A DNA stretch of 64,000 nt from Paenibacillus macerans (GCF_023715465.1 NZ_JAMBOE010000001.1:1-64000); one strand, 5' to 3'; counted from the first letter of the stretch, positions 26,437 through 35,646 are shown. Notes: generated from the letters alone by a model not told the origin. Numbers and translations are program-made.

Positions 26437-26465
26437 ATTATAGGTATGGGGGTGAGCCGTGTCAA
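26437..26465 (-). promoter_or_regulatory. Consensus sigma-A promoter of thrS
   Basis: TTGACA (26460-26465), 17 bp, TATAAT (26437-26442): a perfect match to both hexamers. It lies between the sensor kinase stop and T-box 2. Confidence 0.93.
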
Positions 26466-26489
26466 GTCTTACCTTTAGAAGCCCCCAAT

Positions 26490-29400
26490 TCATCTAACGC
26501 GTTTGCCGCTTTCTTTGGGGACAATAAAGGAGACGACCGTTCCCTGTCCGGGCGAGCCCTGAATTTGCAGGCCTCTCCCGAACAATTGCTTCAAGCGGCG
26601 ATCGGTGTTGGCCAGGCCGACGCCTGGATTTCCAACGAGCTCCTCCCCTTGGTGAAGCCCCCTCTGCAGTGCGCCTTGTTCTATGCCGACGCCGTCATCC
26701 TCAATGGATATTTCCGCACGGTCCCCCAAGTCGAGCACCCGAATCCGGACCGTGCCTCCCTGGGTACGGCTAAGCACGCCGTGCCGGACAGCGTTCTCCA
26801 CCAAGGGCTGAACGGATAGCGGAGGAACCTGCAGCTCGAGATGGTCGTCCACCTCCCACTCCACCTGCACACGGTCTCCAAACCGCTCCTGCTCGATGTA
26901 TAGATAAGCCCGCACCAGCTCCATCTCTTTCCGCAGCGGCACCAACCGTTCCAGGTTGGCGAAGTCGAAGCTGGCCCGCAGATAATCTCCGAAGGCAAGC
27001 AATAGGCTCTGCATGCGGCCGGTATCGACTTCGACAAGCGAAGCCAAGGAATTCAGCGTATTAAACAGAAAATGCGGCTGAATTTGCGCCTGCAGCCACG
27101 CCGCCTCCAAGCGCGATTGCTCGCGCGCGGCCCGCGCAACATCCGTGAGCGCCTTAACCCGCGCTCTCAGCTCGTGGGAGTCGACAGGCTTAACGAGGTA
27201 GTCGTTGGCCCCTGCGCGGAAACCCGCTTCAATATCCTCCGTCCGGTAGCGGGCCGTTAGCAGCAGAATCGGCAACTCGGAATGGGAGAAAAGAGAACGG
27301 ACGGTCCGGGTGACTTCGTAGCCGGAGATTTCCGGCATCATCACGTCTGCGACGAGCAAATCCCACGCTCCCGAATTCAGCAGCGACAATGCCTCGGAGC
27401 CGCTGGTTGCCGTCACGATTTCGTAATGATCCGGGGCCAGCGCATTCGTCAGAACGCGCAGATTCACCGGATCATCGTCAACGGCGAGAATGCGGGGCCA
27501 GTCTTCACGTACGGGAGCTTCCTCCGGCACGGAAGCGGCGACCGTCTCGACGAAGGTAAGAATCTCAACGTCTTCGATCGTCCTGTCTACGGCGGACGCA
27601 TTAGCCGCCGGTCCGGCCTCACCCGAATCCGCCACGGGCAAAGTAAACCGGAACACAGAGCCGGCGTTCGGCGCCGAACTGACCGTCAGCTCTCCGCCAT
27701 GAAGCTCAACCAGACGTTTGGTGATCGTAAGCCCCAGCCCAAATCCCGCCGCGTTCGTTTCCGCCTGCGCCGCGCTTTGTTCGTAAGGCTGGAAGATCCG
27801 GCTCACCGTCGCCCCGTTCATACCGATCCCGGTATCCGAAATGCGGATCACCACCCTGCCGCCTGCAACCTCAGCTTCGACCGAGACTCGCCCTTCGTTC
27901 GTAAATTTAACCGCATTATGCAGTAGGTTGAACATGATTTGCACCAGCCGGTTCTCATCCGCCAGTACCGGCGGCAGCGAATCCGGAATCCGGTTCTCAA
28001 GCCTGATCGGCTTTCCATCCGTCATGAACCGGACCATGTCCAGCACGCCGGCGGCCTCCGCTTGCAGCCGGAGAGGGACCGGATTCAGCCGGATCCGGTT
28101 CTCTCGCAGCCGGGTCAGATCGATCAGATCATTCAAGAGGAAGGACATGCGTCTGCCCACCGAAACGAGCAGTTTCAAGCGCTCCCGATTGGCCTCCTCT
28201 TCCGCTCGCCCGCCGTTGTCAAGGACGGTCTGGGCCATATTCAAAATGCCGTGAAGCGGATTTCTCAGCTCGTGCGAGGTTTGGACCAGGAACTCGTCCT
28301 TGAGCTTGTCGGCCGCCCGCAACCGTTCCGCCAGTCTGGCCGTCTCGGCGGCATTGCGGAAATACTGCCTAAACCAGTACAATGCAAAAGTGGTAAACAA
28401 AGCCAGCATATCGAAAGGATAATAGCCGATATCGAGAAAAAACGAGTAACTCGCGATTCCCCAAATTACATTCCCCGCGATCGCCACCACCCCGAGCAGC
28501 ATATAGATCGTGTCCGGAACGCCTCTTCGGACCGCCAAATAGAGGAAGATCGGGGCAGTTACGAAAGAAACCAGCATCAGCGCGGTATGCAGCCCGTCGG
28601 CATAGGTGTACAGCCTGACCGGCAGCGCCAAAACAAGCCCACCGAAGACAACGCATGCGGTCAAGTGCCAGCGGGAATGGCGAAGGATCGGGAACTCCGG
28701 CAGCAAGCCTCTTATATATTGCAGCAGCAGCGCGGCCGTACCTAAGTAGGATAGATAGTAAACCTTATGAGCAGATTCGTAATCGAGCCCAAACCAGGCG
28801 GACAAAATCCGGTCTTGGTCAACCGAGATGGCGGCCGCCCCGAAAATCGCCAGCAGGGAGAAAATCAGGAGCGGCTTCTGCCGGGCGCCGATGAAATAAA
28901 GGACGAAGGCGTATAGGGCATGCATGATCATCAGCAGGCACATGGCCGCTTGCGATCCGGCGGAGAACCAATAAGCACGGTTTATCGCCTCGGCCGTTCC
29001 GAGCTTGATCGGCTCCGTCAGGCCGCCCATGACGCGGTCGTCGTAATTGGCCGTTTGCAGCACGATATCCAGAACGCCGCGATCGGCGGTGAAGGTGACG
29101 GAATAAGGCACATTACCAGCCATGTAGGACGAAGCACTGTCCGCCGGATGCCCGGATCCGCCCAGCAACCGCCCGTTCACATACAATTCCGAGGATGAGG
29201 AAAGTCTCGGCACGCGAACAGTCAATTTCGGCAAGGCTTCGGAAGGCATTAGAACACGCAAACGATACGTCCCGTATCCGAAAGTCGACCTACGCGGCGG
29301 AGAAAGGTCCCGCTGCCAGCTTCCGGGGACCGTTGCCGTTTTGGCGATGCTTCCTTCCGAATCGAACGCACCGTCTGGACCGGGCGTCACCAGCTGCGAC

Positions 29401-29594
29401 GGATAAAATTCCCATTGTCCGACAAGGGAAAGTATCGGTTTGGAAGAGGGGGACCATTCGCGCAGATCCAAGACTCCCACTTCGGCTTCGACTCGGGTCG
29501 AAGTTGTCTGTACGTTAATCCAAGCAAGGCGAACCAAGGTCAGCGCAAGCAGGAACAAGCCGACAATGGCAGCGATTTTTCTTCTTTTCATCAT
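26490..29594 (-). CDS. Hybrid sensor histidine kinase with 7TMR-DISM sensor, receiver and second LytS-type kinase module
   Basis: The 1034-residue membrane protein begins with a signal anchor and an extracytoplasmic sensing domain with a jelly-roll look. About seven membrane segments follow (residues 210-410), then a HisKA domain (histidine near 441 in QTSHELRNPLHGIL) and a first ATPase domain (DTGIGMN, later GFGLGLTI). Next is a receiver (phosphoacceptor aspartate near 751 in LLVADVMMPE), then a His_kinase domain (QIQPHFLFNTLNSL, near 840) and a second ATPase domain (VENAVRHG, GVGIE). The start is ATG 29594 or 29591; neither has a clear ribosome site. No separate response regulator lies next to it. 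The signal is unknown. Confidence 0.88.
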   Translation of the reverse strand: MMKRRKIAAIVGLFLLALTLVRLAWINVQTTSTRVEAEVGVLDLREWSPSSKPILSLVGQWEFYPSQLVTPGPDGAFDSEGSIAKTATVPGSWQRDLSPPRRSTFGYGTYRLRVLMPSEALPKLTVRVPRLSSSSELYVNGRLLGGSGHPADSASSYMAGNVPYSVTFTADRGVLDIVLQTANYDDRVMGGLTEPIKLGTAEAINRAYWFSAGSQAAMCLLMIMHALYAFVLYFIGARQKPLLIFSLLAIFGAAAISVDQDRILSAWFGLDYESAHKVYYLSYLGTAALLLQYIRGLLPEFPILRHSRWHLTACVVFGGLVLALPVRLYTYADGLHTALMLVSFVTAPIFLYLAVRRGVPDTIYMLLGVVAIAGNVIWGIASYSFFLDIGYYPFDMLALFTTFALYWFRQYFRNAAETARLAERLRAADKLKDEFLVQTSHELRNPLHGILNMAQTVLDNGGRAEEEANRERLKLLVSVGRRMSFLLNDLIDLTRLRENRIRLNPVPLRLQAEAAGVLDMVRFMTDGKPIRLENRIPDSLPPVLADENRLVQIMFNLLHNAVKFTNEGRVSVEAEVAGGRVVIRISDTGIGMNGATVSRIFQPYEQSAAQAETNAAGFGLGLTITKRLVELHGGELTVSSAPNAGSVFRFTLPVADSGEAGPAANASAVDRTIEDVEILTFVETVAASVPEEAPVREDWPRILAVDDDPVNLRVLTNALAPDHYEIVTATSGSEALSLLNSGAWDLLVADVMMPEISGYEVTRTVRSLFSHSELPILLLTARYRTEDIEAGFRAGANDYLVKPVDSHELRARVKALTDVARAAREQSRLEAAWLQAQIQPHFLFNTLNSLASLVEVDTGRMQSLLLAFGDYLRASFDFANLERLVPLRKEMELVRAYLYIEQERFGDRVQVEWEVDDHLELQVPPLSVQPLVENAVRHGVLSRTQGGTVRIRVLDLGDRAEISIEDDGVGIEQGALQRGLHQGEELVGNPGVGLANTDRRLKQLFGRGLQIQGSPGQGTVVSFIVPKESGKRVR

Positions 29595-29671
29595 AAGGAT
29601 ACTGATTCGACAAAATCTTCGGAATTCCTTCGCCTATAAAGTGGAGACCCTGTCAGCTATTTGTCAGGGAT

Positions 29672-30793
29672 TTAATCCACCACTTGGAACCAGCCCGGTG
29701 TATTGGTGATCATTCCCCAAAAAACATCCGGGATCATCAGCTCTTGTTGCGCGGAACGGGAAAGCGTTGTTTTAATTTCCTGTTCACGGCCGCTTTGCAC
29801 CAAGGCAACCCATTCCGGATTCATAACCATCGCATGGCCAAGCGAGATTAAAGGAACGCCGGTTTCCAGGGCTTGAACGACATCCTCCGGAGTCAACAAT
29901 CCACCGACGCCGATCACGGGGACGCGGTCGCCCACTCGTTCCTGTATCATGACGATTCTTGATTTTTTAATGCTGTCGTCCCGTCTCGGGCCAGCCCAGA
30001 AACGATCTACGGAAATATGAATGTAGTCCAGGTTTTGTTCAGCTAGCACATCTACAAAATGAAGTGTATCCGTCATAGTGATTCCAGGAGTCTCGTTTTC
30101 CTCCGGCGAGATTCGATATCCAACGGCAAATGGAGACGTTGCATACGCGGCAACCGTTTCTTTTACACGTCTTACGACTTCTAGAGGAAAGGTCATGCGT
30201 TTCTCCAACGTTCCGCCCCACTTGTCTTCCCTTCGGTTGGAGTGCGGGGAGAAAAATTGCTGAACCAGGAATCCGTTGGCACCGTGAATTTCAACGCCGT
30301 CAAAACCGGCCTCGATCGCCCGCCGCGTCGCCTGAGCGTACTCTTCGATCACGGTTTCAATTTCCGCGTCAGTCATTGCCTTAGGAGCGGCTGCTCCTTG
30401 GCGCTCTGCCGCGACAGGACTTGCGCCCAGCACATGACCGCCCGGGACCAGGGCCGGATTGCTCAAGCGTCCGCCATGATAAAGCTGAACAATCGCTTTG
30501 GCTCCATTTTCCCGTATAGCAGCCGTCAGCTTTTGCAATCCAGGCAGCAGCGTATCGTTATCGATACCAATACCGTGTTCAATCAGCTTCCCGTTTGGCG
30601 ACACCAGTGCGCCAGTCACTACAGCCCCAACTCCCTGAGCGCGTACTTTATAAAAAGCTAACTCTACATCCGTCAATTCTCCATTTGCGCCGGATGCCGT
30701 CATGCTCATGGGAGCCATAAGCACCCGGTTTTTCAGTTGCACACCTGAAGGCAGAGTAAACGATTTGAAAAGGGATTCATACTTTTGATTCAC
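29672..30793 (-). CDS. NADH:flavin oxidoreductase, old yellow enzyme family
   Basis: The 373-residue FMN-dependent ene-reductase-type protein is a TIM barrel. Family landmarks are the FMN-side start KNRVLMAPMSM, the QLYHGGR turn, GVEIHGANGFLVQQFFSPHS with the catalytic-side histidine and asparagine, NRREDKWGG, and the phosphate-binding IGVGGLLTPEDV. It starts with GTG 30793 behind GAGGAATGG. Such enzymes reduce activated double bonds or quinones; the exact substrate is open. Operator-like sites shared with the upstream tetR gene suggest substrate-induced expression. Confidence 0.88.
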   Translation of the reverse strand: MNQKYESLFKSFTLPSGVQLKNRVLMAPMSMTASGANGELTDVELAFYKVRAQGVGAVVTGALVSPNGKLIEHGIGIDNDTLLPGLQKLTAAIRENGAKAIVQLYHGGRLSNPALVPGGHVLGASPVAAERQGAAAPKAMTDAEIETVIEEYAQATRRAIEAGFDGVEIHGANGFLVQQFFSPHSNRREDKWGGTLEKRMTFPLEVVRRVKETVAAYATSPFAVGYRISPEENETPGITMTDTLHFVDVLAEQNLDYIHISVDRFWAGPRRDDSIKKSRIVMIQERVGDRVPVIGVGGLLTPEDVVQALETGVPLISLGHAMVMNPEWVALVQSGREQEIKTTLSRSAQQELMIPDVFWGMITNTPGWFQVVD

Positions 30794-30828
30794 GTTCCAT
30801 TCCTCATTTCTGTATATATTCTTATTAA

Positions 30829-30893
30829 GGACCTATTGGTCCATAATAGACAATAGAATAGGGGTCTCGCCTATGTTACGAACCGATCGGTCC
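30829..30893. promoter_or_regulatory. Two TetR operator-like sites before the old yellow enzyme gene
   Basis: GGACCTATTGGTCC (30829-30842) and GAACCGATCGGTCC (30880-30893) share the arms GGACC/GGTCC. A third member, GGACCGATATGTCC, lies at 31537-31550 before tetR. The match across both intergenic regions points to one regulator acting on both genes. Confidence 0.7.
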
Positions 30894-30930
30894 ATAACGT
30901 TGAAAAAAGAAAGCGAGCAGCTCGCTTCGG

Positions 30931-31500
30931 TTATTTCAACTTTTCCAAAATCACGGATATTGAATCCTCGATTCTTTCCCGTTTGGATTGTGCTCGCACC
31001 ATCACGTTGATTCCTTGCAAAGAAACGGTGAGGAAACGGGCTAACTTCAACGACTCGATTTGGGTCTCTAGCGAGCCATTGCTTTTCCCTCTTTCAATCG
31101 CATTCAGATACGCCTGCTCGACATCATCAAAATCGCTTTCGACCATCTTGCGAAACTGCTCGTCATGAGGAGCCAGTTCGATCGCTTCATTGGAAGTCAT
31201 GCAGCCCAGTTGACTGCCCTCACCGTCAAGCAGCGTATGAAAAGAGGTTTCAATCCCCCGGTACACATTCTCGCCGCTCAAGCAATCGATTAACCCAGCC
31301 ATGCGTTTAATCCGGTACAATTCAAATGCTCGGATAAAGAGATCGTGTTTGCTGCCAAACGTCTCATAAAGACTGCTTTTGCTAAGCCCTGTTGCCTGCA
31401 GCAAATCACTCAGGGACGCGGCTTCATACCCTTTGGTTCTAAAAAGTGTCATTGCTTTTTTTAACACATCGTCTTCATCGAAGTTACGCGGGCGTACCAT
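30931..31500 (-). CDS. TetR family regulator of the old yellow enzyme gene
   Basis: The 189-residue protein has an N-terminal helix-turn-helix (SLSDLLQATGLSKSSLYETF) and a helical C-terminal domain with CMTSNEAIELAPHD, as in the AcuR/YxaF-like subgroup. ATG 31500 has GGGAGGTGG upstream; the longer frame runs through the operator. It is transcribed in the same direction as the oxidoreductase gene with 137 bp between. It probably binds GGACCGAT-type sites at 31537, 30880 and 30829 and represses both genes. Confidence 0.9.
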   Translation of the reverse strand: MVRPRNFDEDDVLKKAMTLFRTKGYEAASLSDLLQATGLSKSSLYETFGSKHDLFIRAFELYRIKRMAGLIDCLSGENVYRGIETSFHTLLDGEGSQLGCMTSNEAIELAPHDEQFRKMVESDFDDVEQAYLNAIERGKSNGSLETQIESLKLARFLTVSLQGINVMVRAQSKRERIEDSISVILEKLK

Positions 31501-31536
31501 ATTGTGCCACCTCCCGAACAAAGTATATACCATTCC

Positions 31537-31550
31537 GGACCGATATGTCC
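31537..31550. promoter_or_regulatory. TetR operator-like site before tetR
   Basis: GGACCGATATGTCC, 37 bp upstream of the tetR start, matches the two sites at 30829 and 30880. Confidence 0.65.
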
Positions 31551-31611
31551 AGAACGAAAGTGTAAATGACCGCCCATGATGGACGGCCTTCATTAAGAAT
31601 TAACTAGGGAA

Positions 31612-32445
31612 TCAAAAATCCGTTCCGCTCGCCAGGGCTTCCCAGGCTGCCATGTCCGCGTTAAGCTTGGCCAGTTTGTCGCGGGTCCGCTTAAGCGCAT
31701 CGGGCCCCAGCACCAAGTGCAGCGGAGGTGTGGTGCTTGCGATGGCCTCCCAAATCGCCGCGGCCGCTTTGGCGGGATCTCCCTTCTGCTGGCCAGCCGT
31801 CGCTTTGAGCGCACCTGCTTTAGCGTAAACGCCGGGTTCATAATCGCGGATGGTCTGCGCACTTTGCCGGATGGAATGATCGGACAGGAAGTCCGTGCGG
31901 AAGGCGCCCGGCTCCACCACCGTTACCTTGATTCCCAACTCGGCCACTTCCTGGGCCAGCGATTCCGACAACCCGATCACCGCGCTTTTGGCGGCGGCGT
32001 AGATCCCCGATCCGGCCCCCGGCGCCAATCCGGCGATGGAAGATATATTGACGATATGGCCGCTTCGCTGCTCTCGCAGCATCGGCAGGGCCGCCTGAAT
32101 GACGTTCAGCACTCCGAAAAAATTCACGCCAAAAACCCGTTCGCTTTCCGGTTCCGAGGCATTTTCAACGGCGCCCAAAAGACCGTACCCGGCATTGTTG
32201 ACCACAACATCCAACCGTCCGTAAATGCTTTTGGCCTGCTGCACCGTGCTCACGACCTGGGCCTTATCGGTAACCTCCAGCGGAAAAACGTGAAAATCCC
32301 CCCGCTCCCGCAGCGACTCATCGGCCCCACCGTCCCGTGCCGTACCAATCACCTTGTCTCCTTGGGACAGCGCATGTTCCGCCAGCAGCTTGCCTAACCC
32401 TCTCGATACCCCCGTAATAAACCAAACCTTCGACACGTTCGTCAT
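31612..32445 (-). CDS. Short-chain dehydrogenase/reductase
   Basis: The 277-residue NAD(P)-dependent enzyme has the nucleotide-binding motif TGVSRGLGK (residues 11-19), NNAG (near 87), and the catalytic Ser/Tyr/Lys set in ISSIAG and YAAAKSA. The length is at the upper end for classical SDRs, with an extended C-terminus. It starts with ATG 32445 behind AGGAGGTG. An Atu4866-like small protein is encoded just upstream in the same direction and an AraC regulator is divergent; this grouping recurs in soil bacteria. The substrate is unknown. Confidence 0.9.
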   Translation of the reverse strand: MTNVSKVWFITGVSRGLGKLLAEHALSQGDKVIGTARDGGADESLRERGDFHVFPLEVTDKAQVVSTVQQAKSIYGRLDVVVNNAGYGLLGAVENASEPESERVFGVNFFGVLNVIQAALPMLREQRSGHIVNISSIAGLAPGAGSGIYAAAKSAVIGLSESLAQEVAELGIKVTVVEPGAFRTDFLSDHSIRQSAQTIRDYEPGVYAKAGALKATAGQQKGDPAKAAAAIWEAIASTTPPLHLVLGPDALKRTRDKLAKLNADMAAWEALASGTDF

Positions 32446-32469
32446 AAGGTGGTCACCTCCTGTTCTCCT

Positions 32470-32727
32470 TTATTTTTCCCTGATAAAAATCATCCCGGCG
32501 TGATACAGCACATCGCCAGCAAATTCTCCGTCCGCGGTAAACCCGGTGTCATCCACATATTCGATGCGGTTGCCGATGATCGTATAGCTGCCCGTATAGG
32601 CGCTTTTCCGGCTGCCGCGCGCCTCGTCGTAACGTCCTTCGGGCAGAAGCTCCTGACGGATGTATCCGTCTTTAGTCACCCACATGCCTATATAAGGATG
32701 CGGCTGTTGGATTGTACTCTTTGCCAT
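32470..32727 (-). CDS. Atu4866-like small protein
   Basis: The 85-residue protein has the pattern HPYIGMWVTKDGYIRQELLP, RYDEARG, GSYTIIGNRIEYVDDTGFTA and GEFAGDVLYHAGM, which I recognise as the Atu4866 family (a lipocalin-like beta-barrel fold of unknown function). ATG 32727 follows GGGGAGG; the longer frame upstream is not used. The stop is 24 bp before the SDR start, so the two are likely co-transcribed and controlled by the divergent AraC regulator. Confidence 0.8.
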   Translation of the reverse strand: MAKSTIQQPHPYIGMWVTKDGYIRQELLPEGRYDEARGSRKSAYTGSYTIIGNRIEYVDDTGFTADGEFAGDVLYHAGMIFIREK

Positions 32728-32884
32728 TACGAATCCTCCCCTTTCCTGCAGCTTCATTATGAAGCAAACGCAGCCGAGGAGATAGCATGATGCTTGCAAA
32801 TGATTGCCTGATCCTCTCACATTGCTTTTTAAGATAGAGGAAAAAAGGTATAATGGCCACAACAAATAAAAGGAGGGAAACCGG

Positions 32885-33805
32885 ATGTTTCATTCATCGG
32901 ACTCGCCGGACTCGCTAGTCGCATACCAAACCGAGCTGGCCCGGCTGATCGAAAAAAACACAAGTGAAAACGGAACCCACCCGACCGCGATCCCATCGCT
33001 GTTCCTGCTGCGCAGCTCGACTACGGCGTTTCCTTCGTTTTCCGTCCATGAACCGGCCATTTGCATCATCGCTCAAGGGGCCAAGGTGGTGATGCTGGGA
33101 GAAGAGAGCTATACATATGGTCCTTCCAGTTATCTGGTCGTATCCCTGGATCTGCCCGTTTCCGCGCAGGTGACCCAGGCCTCTTTGGATTCGCCTTATC
33201 TATGTATCCGGCTGAACTTCGATCCGAACGAGGTGCTGGACTTGATCAATGAGGCCGGGATGTCAGACCTGCCCAGAGGGGACTCGCAGCGGGGGATGTT
33301 CGTCGATCAAACAAGTTCGGACCTGCTGGACGCCGCTATCAGGCTGGTGAAGCTGACGGAGCGGCCGGAGGATGCGCCAGTGCTGGCGCCGATGGTGGTC
33401 CGGGAGATTTTGTACAGGGTCCTGCGCGGCGCCCAGGGCAATGCTTTACGGCAAATCGCCGTCAGCGGCAGCACGGCCAACCGGATTGCCCGGGTCGTTC
33501 GGCGGATTAAAGAGGACTACGACAAACCGCTGCGCATCGAGGAGCTGGCCGCGATCGCCCACATGGCTCCCTCTTCCCTGCATCGTCATTTCAAAGAGGT
33601 CACGGCCATGAGCCCGCTCCAATACCAGAAGCAGCTGCGGCTCCAGGAGGCCCGCCGCATCCTGCTGTCCGCATCGGCCGACGCCGCCGACGTCGCCTTC
33701 CAGGTCGGCTACGAAAGCCCCTCCCAATTTAGCCGGGAATACGCCCGCCTGTTCGGCCTGCCGCCGATCAGTGATTTGAAGAGATTGCGGAAACCGTTGG
33801 GATAA
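32885..33805 (+). CDS. AraC family transcriptional regulator
   Basis: The 306-residue protein has an N-terminal AraC-type cupin domain (HEPAICIIAQGAKVVMLGEE) and two C-terminal helix-turn-helix units (IEELAAIAHMAPSSLHRHFK, and DVAFQVGYESPSQFSREYAR). ATG 32885 follows AGGAGG. It is divergent from the Atu4866-like/SDR pair, with 157 bp between starts, which is the normal setting for a local activator of that pair. Confidence 0.9.
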   Translation: MFHSSDSPDSLVAYQTELARLIEKNTSENGTHPTAIPSLFLLRSSTTAFPSFSVHEPAICIIAQGAKVVMLGEESYTYGPSSYLVVSLDLPVSAQVTQASLDSPYLCIRLNFDPNEVLDLINEAGMSDLPRGDSQRGMFVDQTSSDLLDAAIRLVKLTERPEDAPVLAPMVVREILYRVLRGAQGNALRQIAVSGSTANRIARVVRRIKEDYDKPLRIEELAAIAHMAPSSLHRHFKEVTAMSPLQYQKQLRLQEARRILLSASADAADVAFQVGYESPSQFSREYARLFGLPPISDLKRLRKPLG

Positions 33806-33842
33806 ACGCCTAGGCAGAACGATCCGGAAATCGAAATTCAAT

Positions 33843-34029
33843 TCTAACGGACACCAGCGCCGTTATTTTGGTGAAAACAGCCGTTTTCAAAATGTAACGG
33901 ACACCACAGTCCTTATTTGGCATTTAGGGGTACGTTTCCGGCCTTTTTCTAGTAAATAACGTCCCCCCCTGTCCGTTAGAAATTAAAACGGTGTCTTTTC
34001 AGGAAAATAAGGTCGTTCAGGTCCGTTAG
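33843..34029. repeat. Symmetric modular repeat, family A, copy 1
   Basis: Four modules of the type TAACGG...CCGTTATTT occur. Two face right, starting at 33843 and 33893; two face left, ending near 33980 and 34029. The spacing is 50 bp and the whole is a two-fold symmetric 187-bp element. The core here is GGACACC, against GGTTGT in copies 2 and 3. Each module can itself form a short hairpin. No ORF of note; it fills the gap between the AraC and methyltransferase genes. Confidence 0.75.
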
Positions 34030-34172
34030 CCCTCCATGCTGCCGGATCTCCCGTTTAGCGCGTATGAATTTAGAGTGAAATAAAATGATAGCTATCCAGG
34101 TCAGATATTAAGCGATTGCGGCGGAAACCGGGTAGGTTCCCCCTGTTCCGCCGCTGCTTTTCCCTCCTCGGC

Positions 34173-35069
34173 TTATAGACTCTCCCTCGTGTACATATTC
34201 TGATCCTGCAAGCGAATCAGCACCTTGCCAAAGCGTCCGCCCTGCCGGATTTCCACCTTATCCGCCGGATAAGTCCGTTCCAAATACTCGGCGACGATGT
34301 TCCGGGACCGATCGTCTGCAGGCAGATTAAACATTTTCAGCCAATTCATCACTTCCTGGAGCGCCGCTTCCTTGGAGACCTCCGTCGTTTTCATCTCCTT
34401 GGTTACGAGCGACTCATAAGAATAGCCTTTGAGATAGAGTAAATGAAGCAGGTAGGCCATCTCCAGATGTTCGTTTTTCATGGGCTGATCCGTGACCAGC
34501 GGCCAGATCTCGTTCACCAGACTGTGTTCCCTGGAACCGGCGGTCATACTGATGTAGCAGAACTTTCGCGCGCAGCTCAGCACCTTCTCCACACTCTCCC
34601 AATCGGTAATCACCGGACACATGGAGACGAATGCGAAATCAAAGGCTTTCTCCCAACCTCTAGCTTGGATATCGATGTCTTCAAACGGCTCAGCTACAAC
34701 ATCAACCTTCCCGTTCGTCATTCCCGCAATATTTTCGCGCAGCAACTCCCCCAATGAAAGATTAGGCTCCACCGAGGTAACCTGGGCCCCTCGCTCCGCA
34801 AACGGCACCGAAAATCCGCCCGAGGCGGCTCCAATGTCCAAAATGGAGGTGCCTTTGAAGGTAACGCCCTGCCCTTCCAGCCAATTCATAATCCGCTTTG
34901 CTCTTTGTCTGCCTTCTTCGTTAAACGCTTGCTCGTTGAATGACTTTGCCTTATCGTCAAACGTGCGGACTGGATCAATACCGGCATTTTTCATCTTGTT
35001 CACCGCGGTATGCATATCTTCCTTCCACGCTTGCTCCCAAGCGGCTTCATTAAAAAAATCGTTCCTCAT
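34173..35069 (-). CDS. SAM-dependent methyltransferase
   Basis: The 298-residue protein has a class I methyltransferase core: motif I ILDIGAASGGFSVPFAERG (near 75-93) and an acidic residue at the end of the next strand (VTSVEPN). FDFAFVSMCPVI fits the family motif IV region. It starts with ATG 35069. It lies 80 bp downstream of an Rrf2 gene that ends at its own terminator. The substrate cannot be told. It may belong with the thioredoxin/exporter group upstream in a stress or detoxification role, but that is only context. Confidence 0.8.
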   Translation of the reverse strand: MRNDFFNEAAWEQAWKEDMHTAVNKMKNAGIDPVRTFDDKAKSFNEQAFNEEGRQRAKRIMNWLEGQGVTFKGTSILDIGAASGGFSVPFAERGAQVTSVEPNLSLGELLRENIAGMTNGKVDVVAEPFEDIDIQARGWEKAFDFAFVSMCPVITDWESVEKVLSCARKFCYISMTAGSREHSLVNEIWPLVTDQPMKNEHLEMAYLLHLLYLKGYSYESLVTKEMKTTEVSKEAALQEVMNWLKMFNLPADDRSRNIVAEYLERTYPADKVEIRQGGRFGKVLIRLQDQNMYTRESL

Positions 35070-35137
35070 ACTGCAAATCCCCTTTCATCTTCACAATGGA
35101 TTTTAAAGACTTTTTATATCTACAATAAATCCAAAAA

Positions 35138-35172
35138 AACAGTTGTTCCTTAAAGAACAACCGTTATTTTTT
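35138..35172 (-). terminator. Terminator overlapping the Rrf2 stop codon
   Basis: AACGGTTGTTC and GAACAACTGTT arms enclose the TTTAAG that contains the stop codon. TTTTTTT follows on the minus strand. Confidence 0.8.
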
Positions 35173-35551
35173 TGGCAAGCTCAGCCATTTTTTGGTTTCT
35201 TAAATAATCCTCCATCTGCTCTTCGGCCGATACCATCACCTTCTGAATCAAACAATCCGGTCCATGATGCAATTCACATTCAAATAAGGAGGCTGTGCCT
35301 TCAATGGCGTGAATAATATCCAGGAACGAAATGTCCTCCCAATTCCGCTTTAACCGGTATCCCCCATTGGCGCCTGAAGTGGATTCGATCATCCCCGCCT
35401 TGACCAGCTTGGTTAGGATTTTGGACAAATACGTAGGTGAAACCTCCTGCCGCTCCGCCAATTGCTGCACACCGATCAATCTATCCGGAGTCGCTGCGGC
35501 AAGAAAGAGCATGGTATGAAGGGCATAGTTCGTCGCTTTGGAAAATTTCAT
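35150..35551 (-). CDS. Rrf2 family transcriptional regulator
   Basis: The 133-residue protein begins KFSKATNYALHTMLFLAA, with the winged-helix stretch QQLAERQEVSPTYLSKIL and GANGGYRL. Only two cysteines lie close to the cluster-binding region (FECELHHGPDC), so it is nearer to the YwgB/YwnA-like group than to NsrR. It lies downstream of thioredoxin and exporter genes on the same strand and is likely their regulator. A pair of inverted ATCCGTAAT/ATTACGGAT half-sites before the thioredoxin gene could be its target. Confidence 0.85.
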   Translation of the reverse strand: MKFSKATNYALHTMLFLAAATPDRLIGVQQLAERQEVSPTYLSKILTKLVKAGMIESTSGANGGYRLKRNWEDISFLDIIHAIEGTASLFECELHHGPDCLIQKVMVSAEEQMEDYLRNQKMAELAKKITVVL

Positions 35552-35646
35552 CGCTTGTGTTCACCTCAATCAAGGACTTTATTTATCCAAAATAACTTTT
35601 AAACGGTGTGATGTCAAGTCATTGTGATTGGCCCTAAATATGTTCG

